Under the pieces are notes generated by a model. That model was not told where the DNA came from, did no database searches, and saw only the letters and a program-made list of their open reading frames with translations. Shown here in pieces: positions 1-6,236 of a stretch of 12,432 bases of DNA (positions are counted from its first letter, which is position 1; every line of letters begins with the position of its first letter). The translations under genes were made by a program, and so were the position numbers. Origin of the DNA: an uncultured Bacilli bacterium. GTDB lineage: Bacteria; Bacillota_I; Bacilli_A; RF39; UBA660. The stretch lies in contig CANPYA010000027.1 of NCBI GenBank assembly GCA_947587565.1, forward strand, positions 1 through 12,432. The letters are read 5' to 3'.

Positions 1-1
1 T

Positions 2-64
2 TATTTAAATACTGACAAAATTAAAAAAGAACTTGCTTCTAGAACAAATTCTTCGATTTTATGA
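2..64 (+). CDS. C-terminal tail of a gene entering from the left edge (partial)
   Basis: From position 2 one frame is open for 20 codons and ends in TGA at 62-64. The peptide ends in ELASRTNSSIL and is mixed polar and basic, as expected for a soluble protein tail. It lies 71 bases before the next start, and a good promoter falls in that gap, which fits the end of an upstream gene. Twenty residues are too few to identify a family, and chance openness over this length is quite possible in AT-rich DNA. Confidence 0.35.
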   Translation, partial: YLNTDKIKKELASRTNSSIL

Positions 65-91
65 TTTTATCCTGATTTAATTAACTATTAC

Positions 92-120
92 TTGGTTTTA
101 TTCCTTTTTTGTTATATAAT
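92..120 (+). promoter_or_regulatory. Sigma-A-type promoter for the YcxB-like gene
   Basis: TTGGTT (92-97) and a perfect TATAAT (115-120) are separated by 17 bases. The -10 lies 16 bases before the start codon, so the leader is very short. The ribosome site GGTGAT (127-132) follows directly. Confidence 0.6.
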
Positions 121-135
121 TAAAATGGTGATAAG

Positions 136-666
136 ATGAAAATAAGTTATAATTTTGAAAAAGATTATTTTAAAAAGTATAATGAAGCTAATGGGGCAGT
201 TTATATGTTAAAAAAATTAGAAAAGAACCATAAATTAAGAGTAAAAACTTATTTGAATAATATATTTCCTAGTGCTTTATGGATTTTTATGGCCGGTTTA
301 CTTATCGATATTATTGGGGCTTTAACACCATTTACCATTTTAACAAGTATTGGTGGTTTTCTAATGTATTTTAGTATCTTCTTATATTTAGTATTGTTAG
401 TTTGGCTATTTGCTTGTTCCAAGTTAGAAATTAATAGTAAAAGTGGTAATGTAATTATTGATGCAAGTGGCATAACTGATGAAACTAGTAATGGTAATAA
501 AATATTTTTAGCTTATCAAAATTTAAAAATGGTTATTGTTACTAAAAATTTAATTGTAATGGCCTTTAATAATCCATTTATGATAATGCTTCCTAATACC
601 GATAAAGTAAACATATTAAATGAAATAAGAAAATATAGTCAAGTAACAATTATTGACAATAATTAG
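136..666 (+). CDS. Small two-helix membrane protein, YcxB-like
   Basis: A 176-residue integral membrane protein. Residues 1-43 are polar and charged. Two hydrophobic segments follow (about 44-66 and 70-94, joined by a short turn), then a soluble beta-rich tail (about 97-176). The layout of a charged N-terminus, a hairpin of two helices, and a C-terminal domain with a 'VIIDASGI' strand and a later 'MIMLPNTD' strand resembles the YcxB family of Gram-positive membrane proteins. Their function is not established, and the match is by general pattern only. Both ends should face the cytoplasm. The start is supported by GGTGAT at 127-132 just before the ATG. It has its own promoter, and a second promoter lies between it and the next gene, so it is probably a single-gene unit. 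Confidence 0.7.
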   Translation: MKISYNFEKDYFKKYNEANGAVYMLKKLEKNHKLRVKTYLNNIFPSALWIFMAGLLIDIIGALTPFTILTSIGGFLMYFSIFLYLVLLVWLFACSKLEINSKSGNVIIDASGITDETSNGNKIFLAYQNLKMVIVTKNLIVMAFNNPFMIMLPNTDKVNILNEIRKYSQVTIIDNN

Positions 667-673
667 ATAATGT

Positions 674-702
674 TTGCAAAGCGAGATTATTTATAGTAAA
701 AT
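674..702 (+). promoter_or_regulatory. Probable promoter of the thioredoxin-like/scpAB cluster
   Basis: TTGCAA (674-679) and TAAAAT (697-702) have a 17-base spacer, each one or two bases from consensus. The ribosome site AAGGTGGT (708-715) follows, 7 bases before the ATG at 723. TATAGT at 692-697 is a competing -10 but its spacing is poor. No terminator was seen upstream, so read-through from the first gene is also possible. Confidence 0.45.
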
Positions 703-722
703 TTAATAAGGTGGTATAAGTC

Positions 723-1439
723 ATGGAAAATAAAAATCGAATTGCTCTTATTGGCATTATTATTGTTACTGTTATTGTCTTTGGCGTTTGTGTTTATGCT
801 TTAGTAACCAATAAGTTAGAAGTAAGTGATGCAGATAAATTTCGTACTGAATATATGGAATTAAATGATAAAGTTAATGAAGCTGAAGATAAACCTTATC
901 CTAATACCCAAATAAGTGAAGAAAATACTGTTAAATATATAAGTGGTAAGGATGCAGTTAAATTATTAGAAAGTGGTACAGGGGTAATTTATTTTGGTTA
1001 TAATACTTGTCCTTGGTGTCGGAGTTTAGTGCCAATTCTTACTGAAGCAGGAATTAGTAAAAAAGAAACAATTTATTATTTAGACATTAAAAATATCCGC
1101 TCTTCTTATGAAGTTAAAGATGGTAAATTAAAGCAAACAAAAAAGGGTAGTAAAGAATATTTAAAAATATTGGAATTATTAGATGAAAAATTAAATGAAT
1201 ATTATGTCTATGATAATGATAATGTAGCTTATGATACAAAGGAAAAAAGGTTATTGGCACCAACGGTAGTGGCAGTTTATGAAGGTGAAATAACCGATAT
1301 TCACGTGGGAACTGTAAATAGTCAAAATAGTGGGTATGATAAACTTACAACAGATGAAACTAAAGAATTAGAAAAAATAATTAAAGATTTAATTGATAGT
1401 AAAAATGCAAATGATTATTGTACACAAGATGGTTGTTAA
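723..1439 (+). CDS. Membrane-anchored thioredoxin-like protein (CPWC)
   Basis: A 238-residue protein with a short basic N-terminus (K4, R6) and one hydrophobic segment (about 7-29), predicted to be an uncleaved anchor that puts the rest outside the membrane. A charged linker (30-75) leads to a thioredoxin fold. The strand 'VIYFGYNTCPWC' carries the redox motif Cys96-Pro-Trp-Cys99, and the later 'LLAPTVVAVYEG' supplies the expected cis-proline (P180). A helical insertion lies between them. The general pattern resembles Gram-positive thioredoxin-like proteins annotated as bacteriocin transport accessory proteins, but no bacteriocin genes are nearby and a general thiol-disulfide role is safer. 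The tail ends with two further cysteines, C233 and C238, which may form a second pair. AAGGTGGT lies 7 bases before the ATG. The next gene starts 24 bases downstream and encodes an exported protein with exactly two cysteines, a plausible substrate. Confidence 0.8.
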   Translation: MENKNRIALIGIIIVTVIVFGVCVYALVTNKLEVSDADKFRTEYMELNDKVNEAEDKPYPNTQISEENTVKYISGKDAVKLLESGTGVIYFGYNTCPWCRSLVPILTEAGISKKETIYYLDIKNIRSSYEVKDGKLKQTKKGSKEYLKILELLDEKLNEYYVYDNDNVAYDTKEKRLLAPTVVAVYEGEITDIHVGTVNSQNSGYDKLTTDETKELEKIIKDLIDSKNANDYCTQDGC

Positions 1440-1463
1440 TAAGAATGAAAAAAGGGTGATATA

Positions 1464-2411
1464 ATGGCAAAGAAAGGACAAAAAGTAGTATTAGAAAATG
1501 TGGAGTTACAACCCCAAGTTATTGGACTTACTTATCGTAAAAAAAGTAATTTAGGTCGGGTTGTATTTCTCTTTATTGCCTTAGGCCTTGCTATTTATTA
1601 TATTAATGATATTAGTCTTTTTATTAACAACTTATTAGGTCGTCAAACAGCGGAAACTATTAAACCAACGGAGAATCCTAGTGTACCGGGAGGTGCAACT
1701 GGTGACGAAGATGAAGAAGAGAATCCGGGCGAAGAAATTAAAATTAATTATCAAGAATTAAATACAATGTTAGAAATAAAAGAAGCTGGACTCACCATTA
1801 ATAGATTTGTGAATGCGAATAATAATTTGAGTTTTGTGGCAAAAAATACTACAGATAGTAATATTGATTTAACTAGTAGTAGATATTTTTTAGAAACTTA
1901 TAATAGTGAAAAAACTTTATTAGAAAGATTTAAAGTTGATTTTGATTCAATTGGCAGTAATAAAGAAGTTAGTTTTAATTTTAATTTAACCAATAGTAAT
2001 ATTACTTATATTGCTTTAGTTAAAAAGGTACCAAGTGATTATCCAACATTTACGGGTAATGAAACAGGTAGTTTTATTCTAACTTGTGTAAAAGATAATA
2101 ATTCAATTGCTTATAATTTTTTGAAAGATGAATTAGTAAGTATTTCCGAAACTATTTCAAATAGTAATATAACAGCTCCGGATTATCAAACAAATTATAG
2201 TAGTATGCAAACGAAAGTAAATAATTATAATAGTATTGATGGTATAACCGCGACATTTAATGGTTCCATTAATGGCTATACCGCAGTTTTCAATGTTGAT
2301 TTAAAGACCGCTAACATTAGTAGTTTAAATGAAAAACATTATTTTAAAAATTTAGAAAAGATTAGTGTTATTAATTTTGAAATGGGAACTTATGGTTATA
2401 CTTGCAAGTAA
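1464..2411 (+). CDS. Single-pass membrane protein with a large extracytoplasmic region, YehR/DUF1307-like C-terminus
   Basis: A 315-residue protein. A basic cytoplasmic segment (1-31) precedes one hydrophobic helix (about 32-50), then a Pro/Gly/Asp/Glu-rich linker (about 62-93) that spaces the outer part from the membrane. Residues about 95-195 alternate polar and hydrophobic residues like a beta sandwich ('NLSFVAKNTT', then 'FNFNLTNSNI'), resembling small bacterial Ig/FxLYD-like domains. Residues about 200-315 recall YehR/DUF1307-type domains, running from 'FILTCVKDNN' to the end 'GYTCK'. This part holds the only two cysteines, C208 and C314, at the first and last strands, as for a disulfide closing the domain. 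No enzyme motif is visible. GGGTGAT (1454-1460) lies 3 bases before the ATG. The gene sits between the thioredoxin-like gene and scpA, 8 bases before the latter. Function is unknown and the family match is tentative. Confidence 0.75.
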   Translation: MAKKGQKVVLENVELQPQVIGLTYRKKSNLGRVVFLFIALGLAIYYINDISLFINNLLGRQTAETIKPTENPSVPGGATGDEDEEENPGEEIKINYQELNTMLEIKEAGLTINRFVNANNNLSFVAKNTTDSNIDLTSSRYFLETYNSEKTLLERFKVDFDSIGSNKEVSFNFNLTNSNITYIALVKKVPSDYPTFTGNETGSFILTCVKDNNSIAYNFLKDELVSISETISNSNITAPDYQTNYSSMQTKVNNYNSIDGITATFNGSINGYTAVFNVDLKTANISSLNEKHYFKNLEKISVINFEMGTYGYTCK

Positions 2412-2419
2412 GAGGGTTT

Positions 2420-3142
2420 ATGAATTTACAATTACAAGATTTTGAAGGTCCATTTGATTTACTTTTACATTTAGTAAGGGTATCGAAAATGGATATATAT
2501 ACAATTAATATTAGTGAGATTATTGATCAATATTTAAATTTTATTGCTAGTTTAGATAAATATGATATTGATGCAAGTAGTGAGTATTTAGTCTTATCTT
2601 CTGAGTTAATTCATTTAAAAAGTAAAATGTTAGTTAATAAAGTTGATGAAGAGACAGAAGAAAGTGAAGAAGAATATTCGATTAATAGTGAAGAAGATCT
2701 AAGACAAAAATTAATTCAATATGAAGAGTATAAAAAGATGTCGGAAACTTTTAAGATTTTAGAAGAAAATCGCCAAGATTATTATACAAAGTTACCAGAA
2801 AATTTAAAAGATTATGTCGAAGATGAAAAAATTATTAATAGTGATATTACTTTAGATGCTTTGTTAAATGCTTTTTTAGAGATGCAAAGAAGAATTGATT
2901 TTCAAAAACCAGAAGTTACAAAAATCACTAAAAAAGAATATAGTGTTAAAGAAAGAATTAAAGAAATTAGAAATATATTAAAAAATAAAAAAAGAATTGA
3001 ATTTACGGAATTATTTGAAACAGTGACCAAAGAAAGTATAGTTGTTACTTTTTTATCCCTTTTAGATATGAGTAAAAAAGAAGAGATAACTTTAAAACAA
3101 GAGCGTTCTTTTGGATCAATTATTATAGAAAGTGTGTTATAA
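2420..3142 (+). CDS. scpA: Segregation and condensation protein A
   Basis: ScpA is the kleisin that bridges the Smc dimer and, with ScpB, forms the bacterial condensin that compacts and separates chromosomes. The family signature is at the N-terminus: 'FEGPFDLLLHL' (residues 8-18), then 'DIYTINISEIIDQYL' and the helix with 'SELIHLKSKML', the part known to bind the Smc neck. An acidic stretch (75-92) and a helical middle follow. The C-terminal winged helix (about 175-240) is the part that binds the Smc head. I chose ATG 2420 over the in-frame TTG at 2402 because the protein then begins as ScpA proteins do, AAGAGGG lies just upstream, and overlap with the preceding gene is avoided. The length of 240 residues is normal. 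scpB starts one base after its stop, so translation is probably coupled. Confidence 0.95.
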   Translation: MNLQLQDFEGPFDLLLHLVRVSKMDIYTINISEIIDQYLNFIASLDKYDIDASSEYLVLSSELIHLKSKMLVNKVDEETEESEEEYSINSEEDLRQKLIQYEEYKKMSETFKILEENRQDYYTKLPENLKDYVEDEKIINSDITLDALLNAFLEMQRRIDFQKPEVTKITKKEYSVKERIKEIRNILKNKKRIEFTELFETVTKESIVVTFLSLLDMSKKEEITLKQERSFGSIIIESVL

Positions 3143-3143
3143 A

Positions 3144-3692
3144 ATGAATTTAGTTGGTGTTTTGGAAGGTTTACTTTTTGTAGTTGGTGATGAAGGCGTT
3201 AGTTTACAAGAGATTTGTGATAATTTAAAAGTTACGGAAGAGAAAGCCAAAGAATTACTAACTATTTTAAAGAAAGAATATGAAAAAGAAGAACGGGGTA
3301 TTAAAATTAGTTTTATTGGGGAAAGATTTAAATTAACAACTAAGAAAGAACATAAAGAATTTTATCAAAATTTAGTTAAAGAAAAAGAAATGGAATTTAC
3401 CCAAGCTCAATTAGAAGTTTTAGCTATTATTGCTTATAATGAACCAATAACTAGAGTTGAAGTAGATGAAATTCGAGGTATTAGTAGTGCTTATGTCATA
3501 AAAAGACTTGTAAGTCGGGATTTAATTAAAGTAGCGGGTAAAAGTGATTTACCAGGGCATCCGAATTTATTTAAAACAACGAGAGAATTTTTAGATTGTT
3601 TTGGTCTAGCTTCTTTAAATGATTTACCGGATATTACGGTTAGCAAAAAGGGTGAAGAAGAAGACTTATTTCAAAAGAAAGTATTAAACTAA
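3144..3692 (+). CDS. scpB: Segregation and condensation protein B
   Basis: ScpB dimerises and binds the central part of ScpA in the Smc-ScpAB complex. Two winged-helix domains are visible: residues 1-75 ('VLEGLLFVVGDEGVSLQEI') and about 85-160. The second holds the family signature, with 'LAIIAYNEPITRVEVDEIRG' followed by 'LPGHPNLFKTTREFLDCFGL' and 'LNDLP'. The tail is short and charged. ATG 3144 is preferred over the in-frame GTG at 3132, because it gives the usual beginning and sits one base after the scpA stop. The ribosome site is weak, which fits coupling to scpA. The length of 182 residues is typical. This is the last gene of the cluster; the tRNA promoter starts just beyond it and no hairpin terminator separates them. 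Confidence 0.94.
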   Translation: MNLVGVLEGLLFVVGDEGVSLQEICDNLKVTEEKAKELLTILKKEYEKEERGIKISFIGERFKLTTKKEHKEFYQNLVKEKEMEFTQAQLEVLAIIAYNEPITRVEVDEIRGISSAYVIKRLVSRDLIKVAGKSDLPGHPNLFKTTREFLDCFGLASLNDLPDITVSKKGEEEDLFQKKVLN

Positions 3693-3694
3693 TA

Positions 3695-3723
3695 TAGATA
3701 GATTAATGTAAATATGCTATAAT
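3695..3723 (+). promoter_or_regulatory. Promoter of tRNA-Leu with extended -10
   Basis: TGCTATAAT (3715-3723) is an extended -10 with a perfect TATAAT. A weak -35, TAGATA (3695-3700), lies 17 bases upstream. The -10 ends 10 bases before the first tRNA base, so the primary transcript would have almost no leader. The -35 directly follows the scpB stop. Confidence 0.7.
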
Positions 3724-3733
3724 AGTTTTACTT

Positions 3734-3820
3734 GCCACTGTGTCGGAATTGGTAGACGAGACAGACTCAAAATCTGTTATCCTTACGGGTGTGTGGGTTC
3801 GAGTCCCACCAGTGGCACCA
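3734..3820 (+). tRNA. tRNA-Leu, anticodon CAA
   Basis: An 87-base tRNA with CCA encoded. The acceptor stem GCCACTG (3734-3740) pairs perfectly with CAGTGGC (3810-3816); the discriminator is A3817 and CCA is 3818-3820. The anticodon stem ACAGA/TCTGT encloses the 7-base loop CTCAAAA, giving anticodon CAA at 3768-3770, which reads UUG. The 15-base variable arm (3778-3792) folds as a short ATCC/GGGT hairpin, the class II form typical of Leu. The T stem GTGGG/CCCAC holds the loop TTCGAGT. Discriminator A and the long variable arm both support leucine. It has its own promoter and terminator. Confidence 0.97.
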
Positions 3821-3829
3821 GAAGGTATC

Positions 3830-3858
3830 AAACTCGGACCTTTATAGTTCGAGTTTTT
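3830..3858 (+). terminator. Intrinsic terminator after tRNA-Leu
   Basis: AAACTCGGAC (3830-3839) pairs with GTTCGAGTTT (3847-3856) over 10 pairs including one G-U, closing a 7-base loop. A run of five T (3854-3858) follows within and after the stem. This is a clear Rho-independent terminator. Confidence 0.85.
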
Positions 3859-3881
3859 ATATTCAATAATTTATGAAAATT

Positions 3882-3910
3882 TTTAAAAAATATCAAAAAA
3901 GTGTTATAGT
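3882..3910 (+). promoter_or_regulatory. Promoter of the NUDIX gene
   Basis: TGTTATAGT (3902-3910) is an extended -10. TTTAAA (3882-3887), 17 bases upstream, is a weak -35. AGAGGTGA (3917-3924) follows, 6 bases before the ATG at 3931. The terminator just upstream makes a separate promoter necessary. Confidence 0.55.
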
Positions 3911-3930
3911 ATTAAAAGAGGTGAATTGCA

Positions 3931-4422
3931 ATGCGAGAAGAAAGAGACTTATATAATAGTCAACTTGAATTAACTGGTAAAACATATTTTAAAGGTGATA
4001 AGATTCCAAAAGGCTATTTCCCTATGGTTGTTATGATAGCTATTCAAAATGCAAATGGTGATTTTTTAATGCAGAAGAGAGTTCTATCTAAAGGGGGAGA
4101 CTGGGGAGTTACAGGAGGGCATCCTAAACATGGAGAAACACCAGAACAAGGTATTATTTCTGAAGTAAAAGAAGAACTGGGAATAGATATTAGTAATCAG
4201 AAAATAATTGAATTTGAAAGAGGATGCGATGGTAAGGATTGCTACATAATGTACTATACAAGAATGGATTTGGATATTGATAAATTAAAAATACAATTAG
4301 ATGAATTATCAGAAGTAAGATGGTTTAGTATGGAAAAATTACAACAAATGGTTGATACTAATGAATTGAACAAAGATCAAGTGGAATTTTTTATTAAATG
4401 TGTTGAATTTTTAAAAAATTAA
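3931..4422 (+). CDS. NUDIX hydrolase
   Basis: NUDIX enzymes hydrolyse nucleoside diphosphates linked to another group, using divalent metal bound by the Nudix helix. The 23-residue box spans residues 63-85: G63, then E69, then Ser77-Glu78-Val-Lys-Glu81-Glu82-Leu-Gly84-Ile85. The metal-binding glutamates E78, E81 and E82 are present. The Arg usually before the first of these (consensus REUXEEXGU) is Ser77 here. The N-terminal 30 residues ('LTGKTYFKGDKIPKGYF') and the end ('SEVRWFSMEKLQQMV') fit a common Firmicute single-domain subfamily that I recall also having Ser or Thr there. The length of 163 residues is normal. The substrate cannot be told from sequence. The protein is probably cytosolic, as no signal or membrane segment is seen. 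The gene is flanked by a terminator upstream and a new promoter downstream, so it is its own unit. Glycine codons include more GGA/GGG than in neighbouring genes, a weak hint of separate origin. Confidence 0.9.
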   Translation: MREERDLYNSQLELTGKTYFKGDKIPKGYFPMVVMIAIQNANGDFLMQKRVLSKGGDWGVTGGHPKHGETPEQGIISEVKEELGIDISNQKIIEFERGCDGKDCYIMYYTRMDLDIDKLKIQLDELSEVRWFSMEKLQQMVDTNELNKDQVEFFIKCVEFLKN

Positions 4423-4425
4423 AAA

Positions 4426-4527
4426 GTGAAGGTAGGTAAAAATATTGAATTTTCTATAGAAAATAATGGTAAAATTTTGGAAATTAGTGCTAATGTTAAT
4501 TTAATATTTCCGAATCTAAGCAAATAA
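4426..4527 (+). other. 33-codon open frame after the NUDIX gene, possible gene remnant
   Basis: From GTG 4426, three bases after the NUDIX stop, a frame runs 33 codons to TAA at 4525-4527. The peptide contains 'IEFSIENNGKILEISANVN', which alternates like beta strands and reads like real protein rather than noise. There is no ribosome site before the GTG. It may be the eroded end of a lost gene, a readthrough segment, or chance. Confidence 0.2.
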
Positions 4528-4538
4528 TATTAAAATTA

Positions 4539-4547
4539 TGTTATAAT
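4539..4547 (+). promoter_or_regulatory. Extended -10 promoter of the hypothetical/YiiX-like unit
   Basis: TGTTATAAT (4539-4547) is an extended -10 with a perfect TATAAT. No good -35 is seen at 16-18 bases (AGCAAA at 4519-4524 is weak). A strong ribosome site GAGGAG (4553-4558) lies 7 bases before the ATG at 4566. Confidence 0.5.
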
Positions 4548-4565
4548 TAATTGAGGAGATAAATT

Positions 4566-5369
4566 ATGGATGAGTTAGAAATACCAACTAATGAAATGTT
4601 AGAAAATCTTTCGAAAATGAAGGATGATTGTACTAAATTATGGGAAGAAATAAGAAAAAGACCGGATATTCAAAAATGGGCTGTAAAAAATATTCAATCT
4701 CAAACAAATAGAGATAATTTATGTTTAATTATTTGCAAAATGCTTTTAGAAAATTATATGAACGCTAATAAAGAAGCCTATCAAGAATTAATTCATTGTA
4801 TCTATACTAATTTAGATATAGCTAGAATAAATATTGATTCAGAACACCGTTTAACTTTTTTAACTTTAAGTTTATTTAATCCTGATTTAAAATTATCTTC
4901 TCTGGAAAAACAATTTGTTATATGGGAAGCTTTTAATCAAATTGGTATAACTAAGTATCAAAAAGAAGAAAAGGCTTATTTAAAAACTGATAAAAAAATT
5001 GATTGCCATGTAGATCATGGTTTATTTCCTTATGATATTCGTTACTATATTTTAAAAAATAATAATTGGAATACTGAAGAAAAGCAAAAATTAATAAATG
5101 AATTTTGGCCTAATTCTGAAGTTTATTATAATTTTATTAATGAACTTGAATGGAATGTAATAACAACTTTTACTAGTAATTATTCTAGTGTCGGATCTTC
5201 AGTAGATTGCTATGATTTACTTTATGAAACAACTTATGAAGAATATTTAGAAATGTTGCAAAATAAAGAATTAGTAGATAGTTTATGGCAAGAAATAGTT
5301 TTTCTAAAAGAATTAAATGAACTTAGATTACCCGTTTTAGAAGACGATTTAGATTTATTAATAAAATGA
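4566..5369 (+). CDS. Unrecognised soluble, mostly helical protein
   Basis: I do not recognise this 267-residue protein. It has no signal peptide or membrane segment, is rich in Glu, Lys, Asn, Leu and Trp, and reads as mainly alpha-helical. Visible blocks are an N-terminal acidic helix region (1-45), a helical core (50-125) and a middle segment with 'DCHVDHGLFPYDIRYY' (about 146-161), whose Cys, two His and Asp residues could bind metal or be structural. An acidic C-terminus ends in 'LEDDLDLLIK'. Cysteines at 22, 53, 57, 78, 147 and 215 suggest a cytosolic location. The GAGGAG site supports the start. The stop TGA overlaps the ribosome site of the next gene, which starts 7 bases later, so the two are almost certainly co-transcribed and may act together. 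It could be a partner or control protein of the downstream papain-fold enzyme; that is only inference. Confidence 0.75.
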   Translation: MDELEIPTNEMLENLSKMKDDCTKLWEEIRKRPDIQKWAVKNIQSQTNRDNLCLIICKMLLENYMNANKEAYQELIHCIYTNLDIARINIDSEHRLTFLTLSLFNPDLKLSSLEKQFVIWEAFNQIGITKYQKEEKAYLKTDKKIDCHVDHGLFPYDIRYYILKNNNWNTEEKQKLINEFWPNSEVYYNFINELEWNVITTFTSNYSSVGSSVDCYDLLYETTYEEYLEMLQNKELVDSLWQEIVFLKELNELRLPVLEDDLDLLIK

Positions 5370-5376
5370 GGATTAT

Positions 5377-5901
5377 ATGAAAAAAATATATATTATTCAA
5401 ATGCATACATATACAATTCCGGCAAGATTTATTAAACTTTTTACACGTTACAATTATAGTCATATTGCTATTTCGTTTGATAAAAAATGTCGTAAAATTT
5501 ATAGTTTTGGCCGAAGAAAATATAATTCTGTTTTAGATGCTGGATTTGTTGAAGAACATAAGAATGGAAAGTTTTTTAAAAAATTTAAAGAAACCTCTTG
5601 TCGCATATATGAATTATCGGTAACGAATGAACAATATAAAAAGTTAAAAGATAAAATCTTATATATGAAAAAACATGAAGAATTATTTAATTATGATTAC
5701 TTTGGGATATTTTTAAGATATTTTAAATTACCTATTATATTTAAAAATCGCTATGTATGTAGTTATTTTGTGGCTAAATTATTAGAGGAAGCGGGAATTT
5801 GGGAACTTCCTAAAGAAAGTTATTTTATTCTACCTAAAGATTTTGAAAAGTTAGATAATATAATCGAGATTTATTCGGGAAAATATATGCATTATAAGTA
5901 G
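5377..5901 (+). CDS. Probable permuted papain-fold (YiiX/NlpC-P60-like) protein
   Basis: A 174-residue protein with the order expected of circularly permuted NlpC/P60 or YiiX-like papain-fold enzymes: the catalytic His comes first and the Cys later. His29 lies in 'YNYSHIAISFD', followed by 'IYSFGRRKYNSVLDAGFVEE', and Cys128 lies in 'NRYVCSYFVAKLLEEAGI', a hydrophobic helix start typical of the nucleophile. Between them are 'VTNEQYKKLKDKI' and 'YDYFG', also usual in Firmicute members. No signal peptide is evident, so it probably acts inside the cell or at the membrane. Known relatives of this fold cleave amide or ester bonds in peptides, lipids or cell-wall fragments, but the substrate here is unknown. 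GAGGA (5368-5372) overlaps the stop of the upstream gene, showing tight coupling. Confidence 0.75.
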   Translation: MKKIYIIQMHTYTIPARFIKLFTRYNYSHIAISFDKKCRKIYSFGRRKYNSVLDAGFVEEHKNGKFFKKFKETSCRIYELSVTNEQYKKLKDKILYMKKHEELFNYDYFGIFLRYFKLPIIFKNRYVCSYFVAKLLEEAGIWELPKESYFILPKDFEKLDNIIEIYSGKYMHYK

Positions 5902-5964
5902 TAGGCAGATGTAATTAGAAAGAATAATAATTCAACATAAGATATAGGGAAAGGAACGATTATA

Positions 5965-6204
5965 ATGTATTATGCAAATAATAGATATCCCATGAATAGA
6001 CCTAACTATAATTATAATAATGACCGTTACTTTTTATTACCATTTTTAGGGGGAGCTTTAATTGGTGGAGCAGCAGTAGGTTTAACAAGACCAAGACCTA
6101 TTTATAATGTAGCTCCAAATCAAAATCCTAATTTTAATCCTTATATGCCTTATGGTAATTATAGTTATAGTTATTATTATCCAACCTATCCTCGCCCATA
6201 TTAA
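5965..6204 (+). CDS. Small Tyr/Asn/Pro-rich membrane protein
   Basis: A 79-residue protein with 16 tyrosines, about a fifth of the residues. The N-terminal 22 residues are a polar Tyr/Asn/Arg tail. One Gly/Ala-rich hydrophobic stretch (about 23-41, 'FLGGALIGGAAVGL') could span the membrane. The rest is a Tyr/Pro/Asn tail ending 'YYYPTYPRPY'. The pattern recalls small Bacillus proteins that combine Tyr-rich ends with a glycine-zipper segment, some linked to spore coats or the cell envelope, but I cannot assign a family. AAAGGA (5950-5955) lies 9 bases before the ATG. A poor promoter match (TTAGAA 5915-5920, TAAGAT 5938-5943) is the only one seen, so read-through from the upstream gene is equally likely. 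A terminator follows directly. Confidence 0.65.
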   Translation: MYYANNRYPMNRPNYNYNNDRYFLLPFLGGALIGGAAVGLTRPRPIYNVAPNQNPNFNPYMPYGNYSYSYYYPTYPRPY

Positions 6205-6236
6205 AATTACAACCGTAAAAAGTTGTAATTTTTTTT
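6203..6236. terminator. Terminator between convergent genes, probably bidirectional
   Basis: AAAATTACAAC (6203-6213) pairs with GTTGTAATTTT (6222-6232) over 11 pairs with an 8-base loop. Eight T (6229-6236) follow on the plus strand. On the minus strand the stem ends in TTTTAAT, a weaker U-tract. The stem starts in the stop codon of the Tyr-rich gene, and its T-run reaches the stop of the sortase gene. Confidence 0.85.

Noticed and set aside
249..473. Minus-strand open frame of 74 codons inside the first membrane protein gene
   Set aside because: It is antisense to a gene with promoter, ribosome site and membrane-protein pattern, and has no ribosome site of its own.
2402..2419. Upstream TTG start for scpA
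   Set aside because: It would add six non-family residues and overlap the previous gene; ATG 2420 gives the usual ScpA beginning.
3132..3143. Upstream GTG start for scpB
   Set aside because: It would overlap scpA and add 'MCYK' before the typical ScpB beginning at ATG 3144.
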